Positions 26,708 to 36,775 of a DNA stretch of 64,000 nt are shown here, piece by piece. The position numbers and the translations under genes were made by a program. This DNA is from Sphingomonas taxi. Lineage in GTDB: Bacteria > Pseudomonadota > Alphaproteobacteria > Sphingomonadales > Sphingomonadaceae. Within the stretch, counting starts at the first letter, position 1; every line of letters starts with the position of its first letter. The notes beneath the pieces are model-generated. The model made no database searches, was not told where the DNA came from, and saw nothing but the letters and a program-made list of their open reading frames with translations. Location: the NCBI GenBank assembly GCA_003243195.1, contig QFQI01000002.1, positions 62,001-126,000 of the forward strand, in the 5' to 3' direction.

Positions 26708-26980
26708 CTAGTTGCTGTCGCTGCTGTCGTCGTCGTCGCCGCCGGCAACGAGCAGGACGGTGGCGGTCAGCGCCGCCAGGATGCCGATGCTGATGAGCGT
26801 GGTGGTCGGCACTTCCGCGCCGATCGCGCTGCCGTGCGCCACCGGCGCCGCGCCGCGCGCCCCGCGCGCGACCGACAGCGTGGCGGCGGGGTTGGCGGCC
26901 GGCGCAGCGGCGGCGGCGGCCGAAACGGTGAGCAGCGCGGCCGCAGCGGCGGCGCCGACGAAACTGGTGAAACGCGACAT
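26708..26980 (-). CDS. Small exported/membrane protein with Asp-rich tail
   Basis: 90 residues. MSRFTSFVGAAAAAALLTVS is a signal-like N-terminus rich in Ala. A spacer follows, then a second hydrophobic segment (TLISIGILAALTATVLLVAG, residues 61-80) and the tail GGDDDDSSDSN. AGGGAG lies eight bases before the ATG. I recognise the general pattern (signal, one helix, acidic tail) from sphingomonad genomes but know no function. It is transcribed divergently from the plcP-like gene. Confidence 0.6.
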   Translation of the reverse strand: MSRFTSFVGAAAAAALLTVSAAAAAAPAANPAATLSVARGARGAAPVAHGSAIGAEVPTTTLISIGILAALTATVLLVAGGDDDDSSDSN

Positions 26981-27090
26981 CCTACGATCTCCCTGATGAT
27001 CCCCGAGGCACAACATCCCGGCGCCGCGACAGAGCAGCATCGTGTTGCAGTCATGCGACAATCCTCCGCGCCCGCCGGATTGACCCCGAA

Positions 27091-27141
27091 GCGTCACGAT
27101 ATGGCCACACCAGCGTCACGCCGCGGAGACGCGGGCGTCAC
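27091..27141 (+). promoter_or_regulatory. PHO-box-like direct repeat array upstream of plcP-agt
   Basis: GCGTCAC occurs three times, starting at 27091, 27113 and 27135, exactly 22 bp apart. The intermediate 11-bp positions carry weaker copies (TGGCCAC, CGGAGAC). This is the 7+4 periodicity of PhoB sites (CTGTCAT/C units). Ten bases after the last unit is CATAGC, a possible -10 element, at the distance usual for PhoB-activated promoters. The plcP start is 40 bases downstream of the array. Confidence 0.55.
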
Positions 27142-27180
27142 ATGCCAGGTGCATAGCCGATCGGCGAGGGAGGGTCCGCC

Positions 27181-28080
27181 ATGCCGACGATCGTCAATAT
27201 CCCCGATATCGTGGCGCGCACCGGCCACCATGCCGACATCGCCGATCTGTTCGATTTCGCGCAGTCGCGCCCGCACCGGCCCGAACAGCCGGTCGCTGCG
27301 CGTCGCCGCTATCGCACGGTGTGGATCAGCGACGTCCACCTGGGCACGCGCGGGTGCAACGCCGACATGCTGATCGACTTCCTGGACCATGTCGACAGCG
27401 AGACGATGTACCTGGTGGGCGACATCGTCGACGGCTGGCAGCTGAAGAAGCGCTTCTACTGGCCCGCCGCGCACAACGACGTGATCTGGCGGCTGATGAA
27501 GCGCGCGCGGCGCGGCACGCGGATGATCTACATCCCCGGCAACCATGACGAGATGTTCCGCCAGTTCGCCGGGCTCGATTTCGGCGGCATCCGCATCCGC
27601 GGCAAGGCGATCCACGAAACCGCCGACGGGCGCCGTCTGCTGGTGCTGCACGGTGACGAGTTCGACGCGATCACGCTGTCGCACCGCTGGCTCGCGCATG
27701 TCGGCGACGCCGCCTATACCGCGCTGATGACGCTGAACCGCGCGGTCAGCGGCGTGCGGCGGCGGTTCGGCATGCCGTACTGGTCGCTGAGCAAGCACGC
27801 CAAGGCGAAGGTGAAGAACGCGGTCGCCTTCATCTCGCGCTTCGAGGAGATCGTGGCGGAGGCGGCGGGCAGCCGCGGCGTCGACGGTGTGGTGTGCGGG
27901 CACATCCACACCGCCGAGATGCGCGAGATCGCCGGCGTCGCTTATTACAACGACGGCGACTGGGTGGAGGGCTGCACCGCGCTGGTCGAGCATTTCGACG
28001 GGCGAATGGAGATATTGCACTGGGGCGACGAAATCGCGCGGCGCACGGCGGTGCCGGTGGTCGCCGCGCTGGCAGCCTGA
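27181..28080 (+). CDS. plcP: PlcP-like metallophosphoesterase (phospholipase C type; often annotated as LpxH-like)
   Basis: A 299-residue calcineurin-type phosphoesterase. Metal-site motifs are ISDVHLGTRGCNAD (near residue 49), LVGDIVDGW, IYIPGNHDEM, VLHGDEFDAI and CGHIHTAEM. The segments SETMYLVGDIVDGWQLKKRF and GMPYWSLSKHAKAKVKNAV resemble rhizobial PlcP, an intracellular enzyme that releases diacylglycerol from phospholipids during phosphate starvation, more than true LpxH. The next gene is a GT4 glycosyltransferase, as in plcP-agt operons, and a PHO-box-like array lies upstream. The alternative is a UDP-diacylglucosamine pyrophosphatase in lipid A synthesis. Confidence 0.65.
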   Translation: MPTIVNIPDIVARTGHHADIADLFDFAQSRPHRPEQPVAARRRYRTVWISDVHLGTRGCNADMLIDFLDHVDSETMYLVGDIVDGWQLKKRFYWPAAHNDVIWRLMKRARRGTRMIYIPGNHDEMFRQFAGLDFGGIRIRGKAIHETADGRRLLVLHGDEFDAITLSHRWLAHVGDAAYTALMTLNRAVSGVRRRFGMPYWSLSKHAKAKVKNAVAFISRFEEIVAEAAGSRGVDGVVCGHIHTAEMREIAGVAYYNDGDWVEGCTALVEHFDGRMEILHWGDEIARRTAVPVVAALAA

Positions 28081-28084
28081 GCGC

Positions 28085-29107
28085 GTGCGCGTCGCGATCG
28101 TCACCGACGCCTGGGCGCCGCAGGTCAACGGCGTCGTGCGCACGCTGGAAAACGTCATCGCCGAGCTGCGCGGTGACGGGCACCGGGTGCTGGTCGTCTC
28201 CCCCGCCGACGCGCCGTCGCTGCCCTGCCCCACCTATCCCGAGATCCGGCTCGCGCTGATGACCCCCGCCGCGATCGGGCGGCGGATCGCGGGGTTCGGG
28301 GCGCAGGCGGTGCATATCGCGACCGAGGGGCCGCTGGGCCTCGCCGCGCGGCGCTGGTGCGTGTCGCGGCGGCTGCCGTTCACCACCGCCTATCACACGC
28401 AATTCCCCGATTATGTCGCGGCGCGCACCGGCGCGGACCCGGAATGGATCTGGCGCTATGTGCGCTGGTTCCATGCGCCGGCCGCCGCGGTGCTCGCCTC
28501 CACGCCGACGATCGAGCGCACCCTGAACGCGCACGGCCTGGCCCGAGTGCGCCGCTGGGGACGCGGCGTGGCCGGGTTCTTCACGCCCGAAGGCGCGCGC
28601 GACCCGCGCATGGCGGCGCTCGCCGGGCCGGTGCTGCTGCACGTCGGGCGGGTAGCGGTGGAAAAGAACATCGCCGCCTTCCTGTCCGCCGACGTGCCCG
28701 GCACGAAGGTGGTGGTCGGCGACGGCCCGGCGCGCGCGGCGCTGGCGCGGAAATTCCCGACGGCGATCTTCCTGGGGGCGCTGTTCGGCGAGGCGCTGGC
28801 GGCGGCGTATCGCGCGGCGGACGTGCTGGTATTCCCCAGCCGCACCGACACGTTCGGGCTGGTGATGATCGAGGCGCTGGCGTGCGGCACGCCGGTGGCG
28901 GCCTATCCGGTCGCCGGGCCGCTCGACGTGCTGACGCCCGCCACCGGCGTGATGGACGGCGACCTGCGCGCCGCGATCACCGGCGCGCTGCGGCTGGACC
29001 GGACGACCTGTGCGGCGGCGGGCGCGCGCTTCACCTGGGCGGCAAGCGCACGGCAGTTCCTGGACGCGTTGCAACCGATCGACGCCGGGCTGCCGCGCGC
29101 CGCGTGA
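28085..29107 (+). CDS. GT4 glycosyltransferase, Agt-like glycolipid synthase
   Basis: A 340-residue retaining GT-B glycosyltransferase. The N-terminus is MRVAIVTDAWAPQVNGVVRT, typical of enzymes that glycosylate diacylglycerol or phosphatidyl lipids. Further motifs are FTTAYHTQFPDYV, LLHVGRVAVEKNI and the sugar-nucleotide E-x7-E region VFPSRTDTFGLVMIEALACG. The GTG start lies four bases after the plcP stop. With plcP it would convert diacylglycerol to a phosphorus-free glycolipid. Mannosyl-, glucosyl- and glucuronosyl-transfer cannot be told apart here. Confidence 0.7.
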   Translation: MRVAIVTDAWAPQVNGVVRTLENVIAELRGDGHRVLVVSPADAPSLPCPTYPEIRLALMTPAAIGRRIAGFGAQAVHIATEGPLGLAARRWCVSRRLPFTTAYHTQFPDYVAARTGADPEWIWRYVRWFHAPAAAVLASTPTIERTLNAHGLARVRRWGRGVAGFFTPEGARDPRMAALAGPVLLHVGRVAVEKNIAAFLSADVPGTKVVVGDGPARAALARKFPTAIFLGALFGEALAAAYRAADVLVFPSRTDTFGLVMIEALACGTPVAAYPVAGPLDVLTPATGVMDGDLRAAITGALRLDRTTCAAAGARFTWAASARQFLDALQPIDAGLPRAA

Positions 29108-29155
29108 GCGCGCTTGCGATAACGCGCGGCTTTCACTAGGTTGTCCCCAACAGGC

Positions 29156-29182
29156 GGCCGCTCCGGAAAGGGGCGGCCCTTT
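29156..29182 (+). terminator. Intrinsic-terminator-like hairpin between agt and trcR
   Basis: GGCCGCTCC and GGGGCGGCC pair over 9 bp (one wobble) with loop GGAAA, followed by CTTTGCATTT. It can end the plcP-agt transcript. A plausible promoter (TTGCGA, 17 bases, TAGGTT) lies before it, so it may also sit in the trcR leader as an attenuator. Confidence 0.6.
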
Positions 29183-29204
29183 GCATTTATGGAGACTCGT
29201 CCGC

Positions 29205-29882
29205 ATGGCCCAGCCGCTCATGCCGCATGCGACCGCCTCGTGGCTCGTCGACAATACCGCTTTGTCCTTTGAACAGATCGCCGATTTCTGCGGGCTGCAC
29301 ATCCTGGAGGTGCAGGCGATCGCCGACGATACCGCTGCGACCAAGCTGACCGGGCGTGACCCGGTGCGCGCGCACGAGGTGACGCAGGCGGAGATCGACA
29401 AGGCGCAGGCCAACCCGGATTATCGCATGACGATGACCAAGGGGCCGGAACAGGTGCGCCGCACCAAGGGGCCGCGCTACACGCCGGTCAGCAAGCGGCA
29501 GGACAAGCCGGACGGCATCGCCTGGATCATCCGCAACCATCCGGAGATCCCCGATGGCGCGATCGGCAACCTGATCGGCACCACCCGCACCACGATCGCG
29601 GCGATCCGCGACCGCAGCCACTGGAACATCGCCAACATCACGCCGAAGGATCCGGTGACGCTCGGCCTGACCACGCAGCGCGAGCTGGACGCGGCGGTGA
29701 ACAAGGCGGCGAAGGCGGCGGGCATCGAACAGTCGCCGACCGACGCGCGGCTGGACGGCGACCGTGAGGCGCTGATCGCGTCGCTGCGCGCCGAGCGCGA
29801 GCAGGCTGCGCGCGATGCGGAGAACGGCGTGAGCGGCGACGCGTCGGCGCGCCCGGCGTTCGAGGATCCGTTCCGCCGCTGA
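29205..29882 (+). CDS. trcR: DUF1013 family cell-cycle regulator TrcR
   Basis: A 225-residue protein of the alphaproteobacterial DUF1013 family, annotated in recent databases as the cell-cycle transcriptional regulator TrcR, which associates with RNA polymerase. Characteristic segments are ASWLVDNTALSFEQIADFCG at residues 11-30, AWIIRNHPEIPDGAIGNLIG (near 106) and a helical, charged C-terminus. GGAG lies about ten bases before the ATG. Monocistronic, with a hairpin in front. Together with gcrA it marks the window as alphaproteobacterial. Confidence 0.88.
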   Translation: MAQPLMPHATASWLVDNTALSFEQIADFCGLHILEVQAIADDTAATKLTGRDPVRAHEVTQAEIDKAQANPDYRMTMTKGPEQVRRTKGPRYTPVSKRQDKPDGIAWIIRNHPEIPDGAIGNLIGTTRTTIAAIRDRSHWNIANITPKDPVTLGLTTQRELDAAVNKAAKAAGIEQSPTDARLDGDREALIASLRAEREQAARDAENGVSGDASARPAFEDPFRR

Positions 29883-30064
29883 GGCCCGCGCCCCGGCACC
29901 GCCGGGGACATGCGCCGGCGGCGGTGCACCATCCCACGATCGTCCTTGCGCGCTACCGGGCTCGCAATCCGCGCGGCGCCGGCGATGCGGCGCGCGCATC
30001 GCGCGACCTGTCGTGCCGGGACGGTGGCAATTCGCGCCGCCATGCCCCACATCGCTGTGGCATG

Positions 30065-30832
30065 ATGTATCCCCGTCGCACACAATCGCAGATCATCCGC
30101 GTCATCGACCTTGAAACCACCGGCGCAGCGCCGCCGGCGCACGCGGTGTGCGAGGTCGGCTGGCAGGATGTCGCGCTCGGCCCGGATGGCCGCTGGGAGC
30201 TGCAGGGCGAAGGCGGCAACATCCTGGTCAATCCCGGCCGGCCGATGCCCGCGATCACGCAGGCGGTGCATCATATCCGCGACGAGGATGTCGCCGATGC
30301 GCCATGGTGGCACGACGTGGCGCGGCAGGTGCTGGACCCGTATCCGCGCCGCGTCGCGCTGGCGGCGCACCGCGCGGCGTTCGAGGAACAATTCTGCACC
30401 GCGGCGATGACGCACGGTGCGGACTGGATCTGCACATGGAAGTGCGCGCTGCGGCTGTGGCCCGATTCCCCCAGCTATTCCAATCAGGTGCTGCGCTACT
30501 GGCGCAAGCCGGTCGGGTTGGACCACGAACGCGGCCTGCCCGCCCATCGCGCCTTCCCCGATGCCTATGTCACCGCGCACCATCTGCGCGATCAGCTCAA
30601 CGAGGCGTCGGTGGCGCAGTTGATCCAGTGGTCGAACGAGCCCGGCCTGCTGCCGCGCGTCCGCTACGGCCCCGATCGCGGCAAGGAGTGGCGCGAGATC
30701 GAGGAGGAAAGCCTGGTGAAGTTCCTTACCGATCGGGATCCGGACGTGCGCTTCACCGCCGAGACCGAGATGGCGCGGCGGCGTGGCGGGGGGCATGTCG
30801 GCCGGATGACCGCGCAGGAGCTGTTGCTGTAG
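30065..30832 (+). CDS. DnaQ-like 3'-5' exonuclease (ExoX type)
   Basis: About 255 residues of the DEDDh exonuclease superfamily. Exo I is VIDLETTG (residues 12-19), Exo II is AHRAAFEEQF and Exo III is HRAFPDAYVTAHHL. In Exo II the usual aspartate appears as glutamate (AFE). A C-terminal extension contains FLTDRDPDVRFTAETEMARR, as in exodeoxyribonuclease-X-like proteins with a later quaternary domain. Start either ATG 30062 or 30065; no clear ribosome-binding site. Role probably DNA repair or processing. Confidence 0.8.
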   Translation: MYPRRTQSQIIRVIDLETTGAAPPAHAVCEVGWQDVALGPDGRWELQGEGGNILVNPGRPMPAITQAVHHIRDEDVADAPWWHDVARQVLDPYPRRVALAAHRAAFEEQFCTAAMTHGADWICTWKCALRLWPDSPSYSNQVLRYWRKPVGLDHERGLPAHRAFPDAYVTAHHLRDQLNEASVAQLIQWSNEPGLLPRVRYGPDRGKEWREIEEESLVKFLTDRDPDVRFTAETEMARRRGGGHVGRMTAQELLL

Positions 30833-30850
30833 CGCGCCGCCAGCGGCGCG
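30833..30850. repeat. Short GC hairpin after the exonuclease gene
   Basis: CGCGCCGC and GCGGCGCG are perfectly complementary around two bases, touching the stop codon of the exonuclease gene. No T-tract; terminator-like only. Confidence 0.35.
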
Positions 30851-30956
30851 ACATCATCCTGATCCGTATCAACCGCTTGGCTGCTGCCACGCGCGTGCGC
30901 GTGCCGGATGACGGTAACGCTGGCGTAACGGCGCGGCGCGCGATAACGCAGGCGCC

Positions 30957-32465
30957 ATGGCCGAACCGCGCGTTCCATCGTCGGACAAGAGGCAACTCGC
31001 GCGGCGGCTCACCATCTTCATGGTGCTGGGCTTCGTGGCGCTGGTGGCGGTCGGCGTCGCGGCGGTGCGCGTCATGCAGCGCAATGAGGTGCACACCCGG
31101 CTGATCGCGCACACCTACCAGGTCGAGAACACCGTTCTCGATACGCGCCGGCTGATCGAGGAAAGCGAAACGGCGCGGCGCGGCTATCTGCTGCTGCCCT
31201 CCGACGCGGGCTTTCTGGAGAACTACCGGCGCGCGCAGGAGCAGATGCCCGCGGTGCTGCGGCGGCTCGCGGCACTGGTCGCCGACAATCCCGTGCAACG
31301 CCGCTATCACTACGGGCTGCGCCTGCAGATCGCGGATCTCGCCGCGCAGCGTGCGCAGACGATCGACCTGTTGCGGCGGGGCGAGCACCGCGCTGCGCTG
31401 ACGGCGTTCGGGCAGCACGCGAAGGCGCGCAACATGCGCGCGATCCGCTTCCTGCTCGACCGGATGAGCACCGAGGAGCGCCGGTTGCTGCAGGTCCGCG
31501 AGCGCGAGTTGCGGCGCAGCGAGCGTGCCTTCTACGCGGTGATCGTCGTGGCGGGCGCGGTGCTGGCGGTGCTGGCGGTGGTCTCGCTGCTGACGATCCT
31601 GTCCTACACCCGCGACCTGGCGCGGTCGGACGAGGACCTGCGCCAGTTGAACGCCGGCCTGGAAGACATGGTGGCGACGCGCACCGCCGACCTGACGCGC
31701 GCCAACGAGGAGATCCAGCGCTTCGCCTATATCGTCAGCCACGACCTGCGCTCGCCGCTCGTCAACGTGATGGGCTTCACCGCCGAGCTGGAGGCCGCCG
31801 CCGCCGAGCTGCGCGCGCTGGTCGACCGCGTCGAGGCGGAAGCGCCGGCGCTGGGCAGCGAGGGGGCGCGGCTGGCGGCGCGCGAGGATCTGCCCGAGGC
31901 GATCGGCTTCATCCGCACCTCGACGCAGAAGATGGACCGGCTCATCAACGCGATCCTGCACCTGTCGCGGCAGGGCCGGCGTACGCTGGCGCCCGAAAGG
32001 ATCGACGTCGCCGCGCTGGTCGCGCAGATCGGCGACACGCTGTCGCACCGGCTGTCGGCGGCGGACGCCACGCTGGAGATCGCCGAGCCGTTGCCGGTGG
32101 TGGTCAGCGACCGGCTGGCGCTGGATCAGGTGCTGTCGAACCTGATCGAGAATGCGGTGAAATACCTGCGTCCCGGCGTGCCCGGGCGCATCACCGTCAG
32201 CGGCCGGCGCGAGCGGTCGCGCGTCGTCTACACCGTCGCCGACAACGGGCGCGGCATCGACCCGCGCGACCATGCGCGCGTCTTCGACCTGTTCCGCCGC
32301 TCCGGCGCGCAGGATCAGCCCGGCGAAGGCATCGGGCTCGCCACGGTGCGTGCACTGGTGTTCCGGCTGGGCGGCAGCATCGACGTCGCCTCCACGCTGG
32401 GTCAGGGCGCCGCCTTCACTTTGTCCCTCCCCCTCGTCCTCGCACCTCAGGAAGCCTCAGCATGA
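30957..32465 (+). CDS. CHASE3-domain sensor histidine kinase
   Basis: A 502-residue membrane kinase. One helix near residues 18-38, then a helical periplasmic CHASE3 domain (TYQVENTVLDTRRLIEESET, RRGYLLLPSDAGFLENY), a second helix near 188-210, and a coiled linker. HisKA contains FAYIVSHDLRSPLVN (phospho-His near 262). The ATPase has N (LIENAVKYL), G1 (DNGRGID) and G2 (GEGIGLATV) boxes. CHASE3 ligands are unknown. Its stop overlaps the ATG of the receiver gene by four bases, so the phosphate is expected to pass there. GTAACG repeats lie upstream. Confidence 0.9.
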   Translation: MAEPRVPSSDKRQLARRLTIFMVLGFVALVAVGVAAVRVMQRNEVHTRLIAHTYQVENTVLDTRRLIEESETARRGYLLLPSDAGFLENYRRAQEQMPAVLRRLAALVADNPVQRRYHYGLRLQIADLAAQRAQTIDLLRRGEHRAALTAFGQHAKARNMRAIRFLLDRMSTEERRLLQVRERELRRSERAFYAVIVVAGAVLAVLAVVSLLTILSYTRDLARSDEDLRQLNAGLEDMVATRTADLTRANEEIQRFAYIVSHDLRSPLVNVMGFTAELEAAAAELRALVDRVEAEAPALGSEGARLAAREDLPEAIGFIRTSTQKMDRLINAILHLSRQGRRTLAPERIDVAALVAQIGDTLSHRLSAADATLEIAEPLPVVVSDRLALDQVLSNLIENAVKYLRPGVPGRITVSGRRERSRVVYTVADNGRGIDPRDHARVFDLFRRSGAQDQPGEGIGLATVRALVFRLGGSIDVASTLGQGAAFTLSLPLVLAPQEASA

Positions 32466-32911
32466 ACGCGCCGCAATCCGTCAGCATCGTGATGATCGAG
32501 GATGACGAGGGCCATGCCCGCCTGATCGAGAAGAACATCCGCCGCGCCGGGATCATGAACGAGATCCACCACTTCACCGACGGCACCAGCGCGCTGGACT
32601 ATATCTTCACCGACGCGCACGGACCGCAACTGAACGGGCCGGCGCTGGTGCTGCTCGACCTCAACCTGCCCGACATGAGCGGGACGGACATCCTGACGCG
32701 GATCAAGGGCAGCGACGGCCCGGTGCGGCGCACGCCGGTCGTGGTGCTGACCACCACCGACGACAGCCGCGAGATCCAGCGCTGCTACGATCTGGGCGCC
32801 AACGTCTACATCACCAAGCCGGTGAACTACGAGAGCTTCGCGCAGGCGATCCGGCAGCTCGGGCTGTTCCTGTCGGTGATCCAGGTGCCCGATCTGGGCG
32901 ATGGCCACTGA
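32462..32911 (+). CDS. Single-domain response regulator (Rcp1-like)
   Basis: A 149-residue stand-alone receiver domain. It has the acidic pair IEDDEGHARLIEKNI, phospho-Asp in LVLLDLNLPDMSG, Thr in VVVLTTTDD, and Lys in YITKPVNYESF. The inserted IFTDAHGPQLNGP loop is typical of Rcp1-type regulators that pair with HisKA kinases of the phytochrome/CHASE3 kind. There is no output domain. It sits between a kinase and a receiver-HWE kinase gene, and probably works as a phosphate shuttle. Confidence 0.9.
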   Translation: MNAPQSVSIVMIEDDEGHARLIEKNIRRAGIMNEIHHFTDGTSALDYIFTDAHGPQLNGPALVLLDLNLPDMSGTDILTRIKGSDGPVRRTPVVVLTTTDDSREIQRCYDLGANVYITKPVNYESFAQAIRQLGLFLSVIQVPDLGDGH

Positions 32912-32913
32912 AC

Positions 32914-33942
32914 ATGGCGTCCCCGCGCGTCCTGTATATCGACGACGACGACGGCATCCGCCGGCTGGTGAGCCGCGCGCTCGAGCGGCGCGGCTATGCG
33001 GTGACGCTCGCGGCCGGTGGCGAGGCGGGCGTAGCGGCGGCGGCGGCGGAGCGCTTCGACGTGGTGGCGGTCGACCATTACATGCCGGGCATCGACGGGC
33101 TGGAGACGATGGCGCGGCTGCGCGCGCTGCCGGACGCGCCGGCGATGGTCTATGTCAGCGGGTCGGAGGAGACGCAGGTCGCGCTCGCCGCGCTTCGCGC
33201 CGGGGCGGCGGACTATATCGTCAAGACGCCGGGCGCGGACTTCTTCGACCTGCTCGACGCGACCTTTCGCCAGGTGATGGCGCGCGCCGAGCTGGCGGCG
33301 CAGAAGGCGCGCGCCGAGGACGAGTTGCGCGCCAGCAACGCCCGGCTGGAGGCGCTGCTCGCGGAGGTGAACCACCGGGTCGCCAACTCGCTGCAACTGG
33401 TGTCGGCGATGGTGCGGATGCAGGCGAGCGCGCTGACCGACGAGGGCGCGCGCGCCGCGCTGGAGGATACGCAGGCGCGGATCAGCGCGATCGCGCAGGT
33501 CCATCGGCGGCTCTACACCGGCGACGATGTCGAGAGCGTCGACATGCTGGACTATCTGACCCAGTTGATCGACGAGCTGACGCAGACCTGGTCGACCGAC
33601 GATCGCCCGCGCGCGCTGGTGCTGAAGGCGGAATCGTTGCGGCTGCCGACCGATCGCGCGGTGTCGCTGGGGGTGATCGTCACCGAACTGGTCAGCAACG
33701 CCTGCAAATATGCCTATCCCAGCGGCAGCGGCGAGGTGCGCGTCACGCTGTCGCGCGACGGCGACACGCGCTTCCGCCTGACCGTGGAGGACGACGGCGT
33801 CGGGATCGGCGAGGCGCCGCCCAAGGGCACCGGCGTCGGCACGCGGCTGATCCGCGCGATGGCGCAGAGCATGGATTCGATCGTGGAATACGACCGCACC
33901 CACACCGGCACCCGCGCGATTGTCGCGGCCGGGGTGCGCTGA
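32914..33942 (+). CDS. Receiver plus HWE/HisKA_2 histidine kinase
   Basis: A 342-residue cytosolic protein. Residues 1-125 are a receiver (VLYIDDDDGIRR, phospho-Asp in VVAVDHYMPGIDG, Lys in YIVKTPG). A coiled linker follows, then a HisKA_2/HWE dimerisation domain with LLAEVNHRVANSLQLVSAMV (His near 155). A GHKL ATPase with VTELVSNACKYA and DDGVGIGEAP ends the protein. HWE-type kinases in this group often feed the general stress response. It starts two bases after the preceding receiver gene. Confidence 0.88.
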   Translation: MASPRVLYIDDDDGIRRLVSRALERRGYAVTLAAGGEAGVAAAAAERFDVVAVDHYMPGIDGLETMARLRALPDAPAMVYVSGSEETQVALAALRAGAADYIVKTPGADFFDLLDATFRQVMARAELAAQKARAEDELRASNARLEALLAEVNHRVANSLQLVSAMVRMQASALTDEGARAALEDTQARISAIAQVHRRLYTGDDVESVDMLDYLTQLIDELTQTWSTDDRPRALVLKAESLRLPTDRAVSLGVIVTELVSNACKYAYPSGSGEVRVTLSRDGDTRFRLTVEDDGVGIGEAPPKGTGVGTRLIRAMAQSMDSIVEYDRTHTGTRAIVAAGVR

Positions 33943-33988
33943 ACGCCCGCGTGACGGCCGGAGGCTGACCTCCCGCTGACGGGCGGCG

Positions 33989-36661
<2,673 letters not shown>

Positions 36662-36666
36662 GTAAA

Positions 36667-36747
36667 CGTCATCCCGGCGAGGGCCGGGATCCAGCGTCCC
36701 GGGTATCGTCGCGTGTGGCTTTCTGAACCCCGGCGCGCGCCCGGGGG
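36667..36747. repeat. REP-like double hairpin between the two metH genes
   Basis: Starts CGTCATCCCGGCGAGG, whose CCCGGC/GCCGGG arms form a hairpin, followed by a second palindrome (CCCCGG...CCGGGG, 36728-36746). The CGTCATCCC...GGGATCCAG pattern is that of dispersed intergenic repeats common in Proteobacteria. It fills most of the gap between the two methionine synthase genes. Confidence 0.6.
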
Positions 36748-36775
36748 AACGATGGGTGGGCGGGGAACCGACCGC

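Noticed and set aside
26440..26793. Possible small gene in the 338-base gap
   Set aside because: No ribosome-binding site, Arg/Cys-rich shadow composition, and it runs into the opposite-strand small protein gene and across the strong hairpin.
3210..30064. Similar TGTGG/CCACA words at 3210-3229 and before the exonuclease at 30048-30064, as a shared operator
   Set aside because: Only the pentamer core is common; spacing and flanks differ, so a common regulator is not supported.
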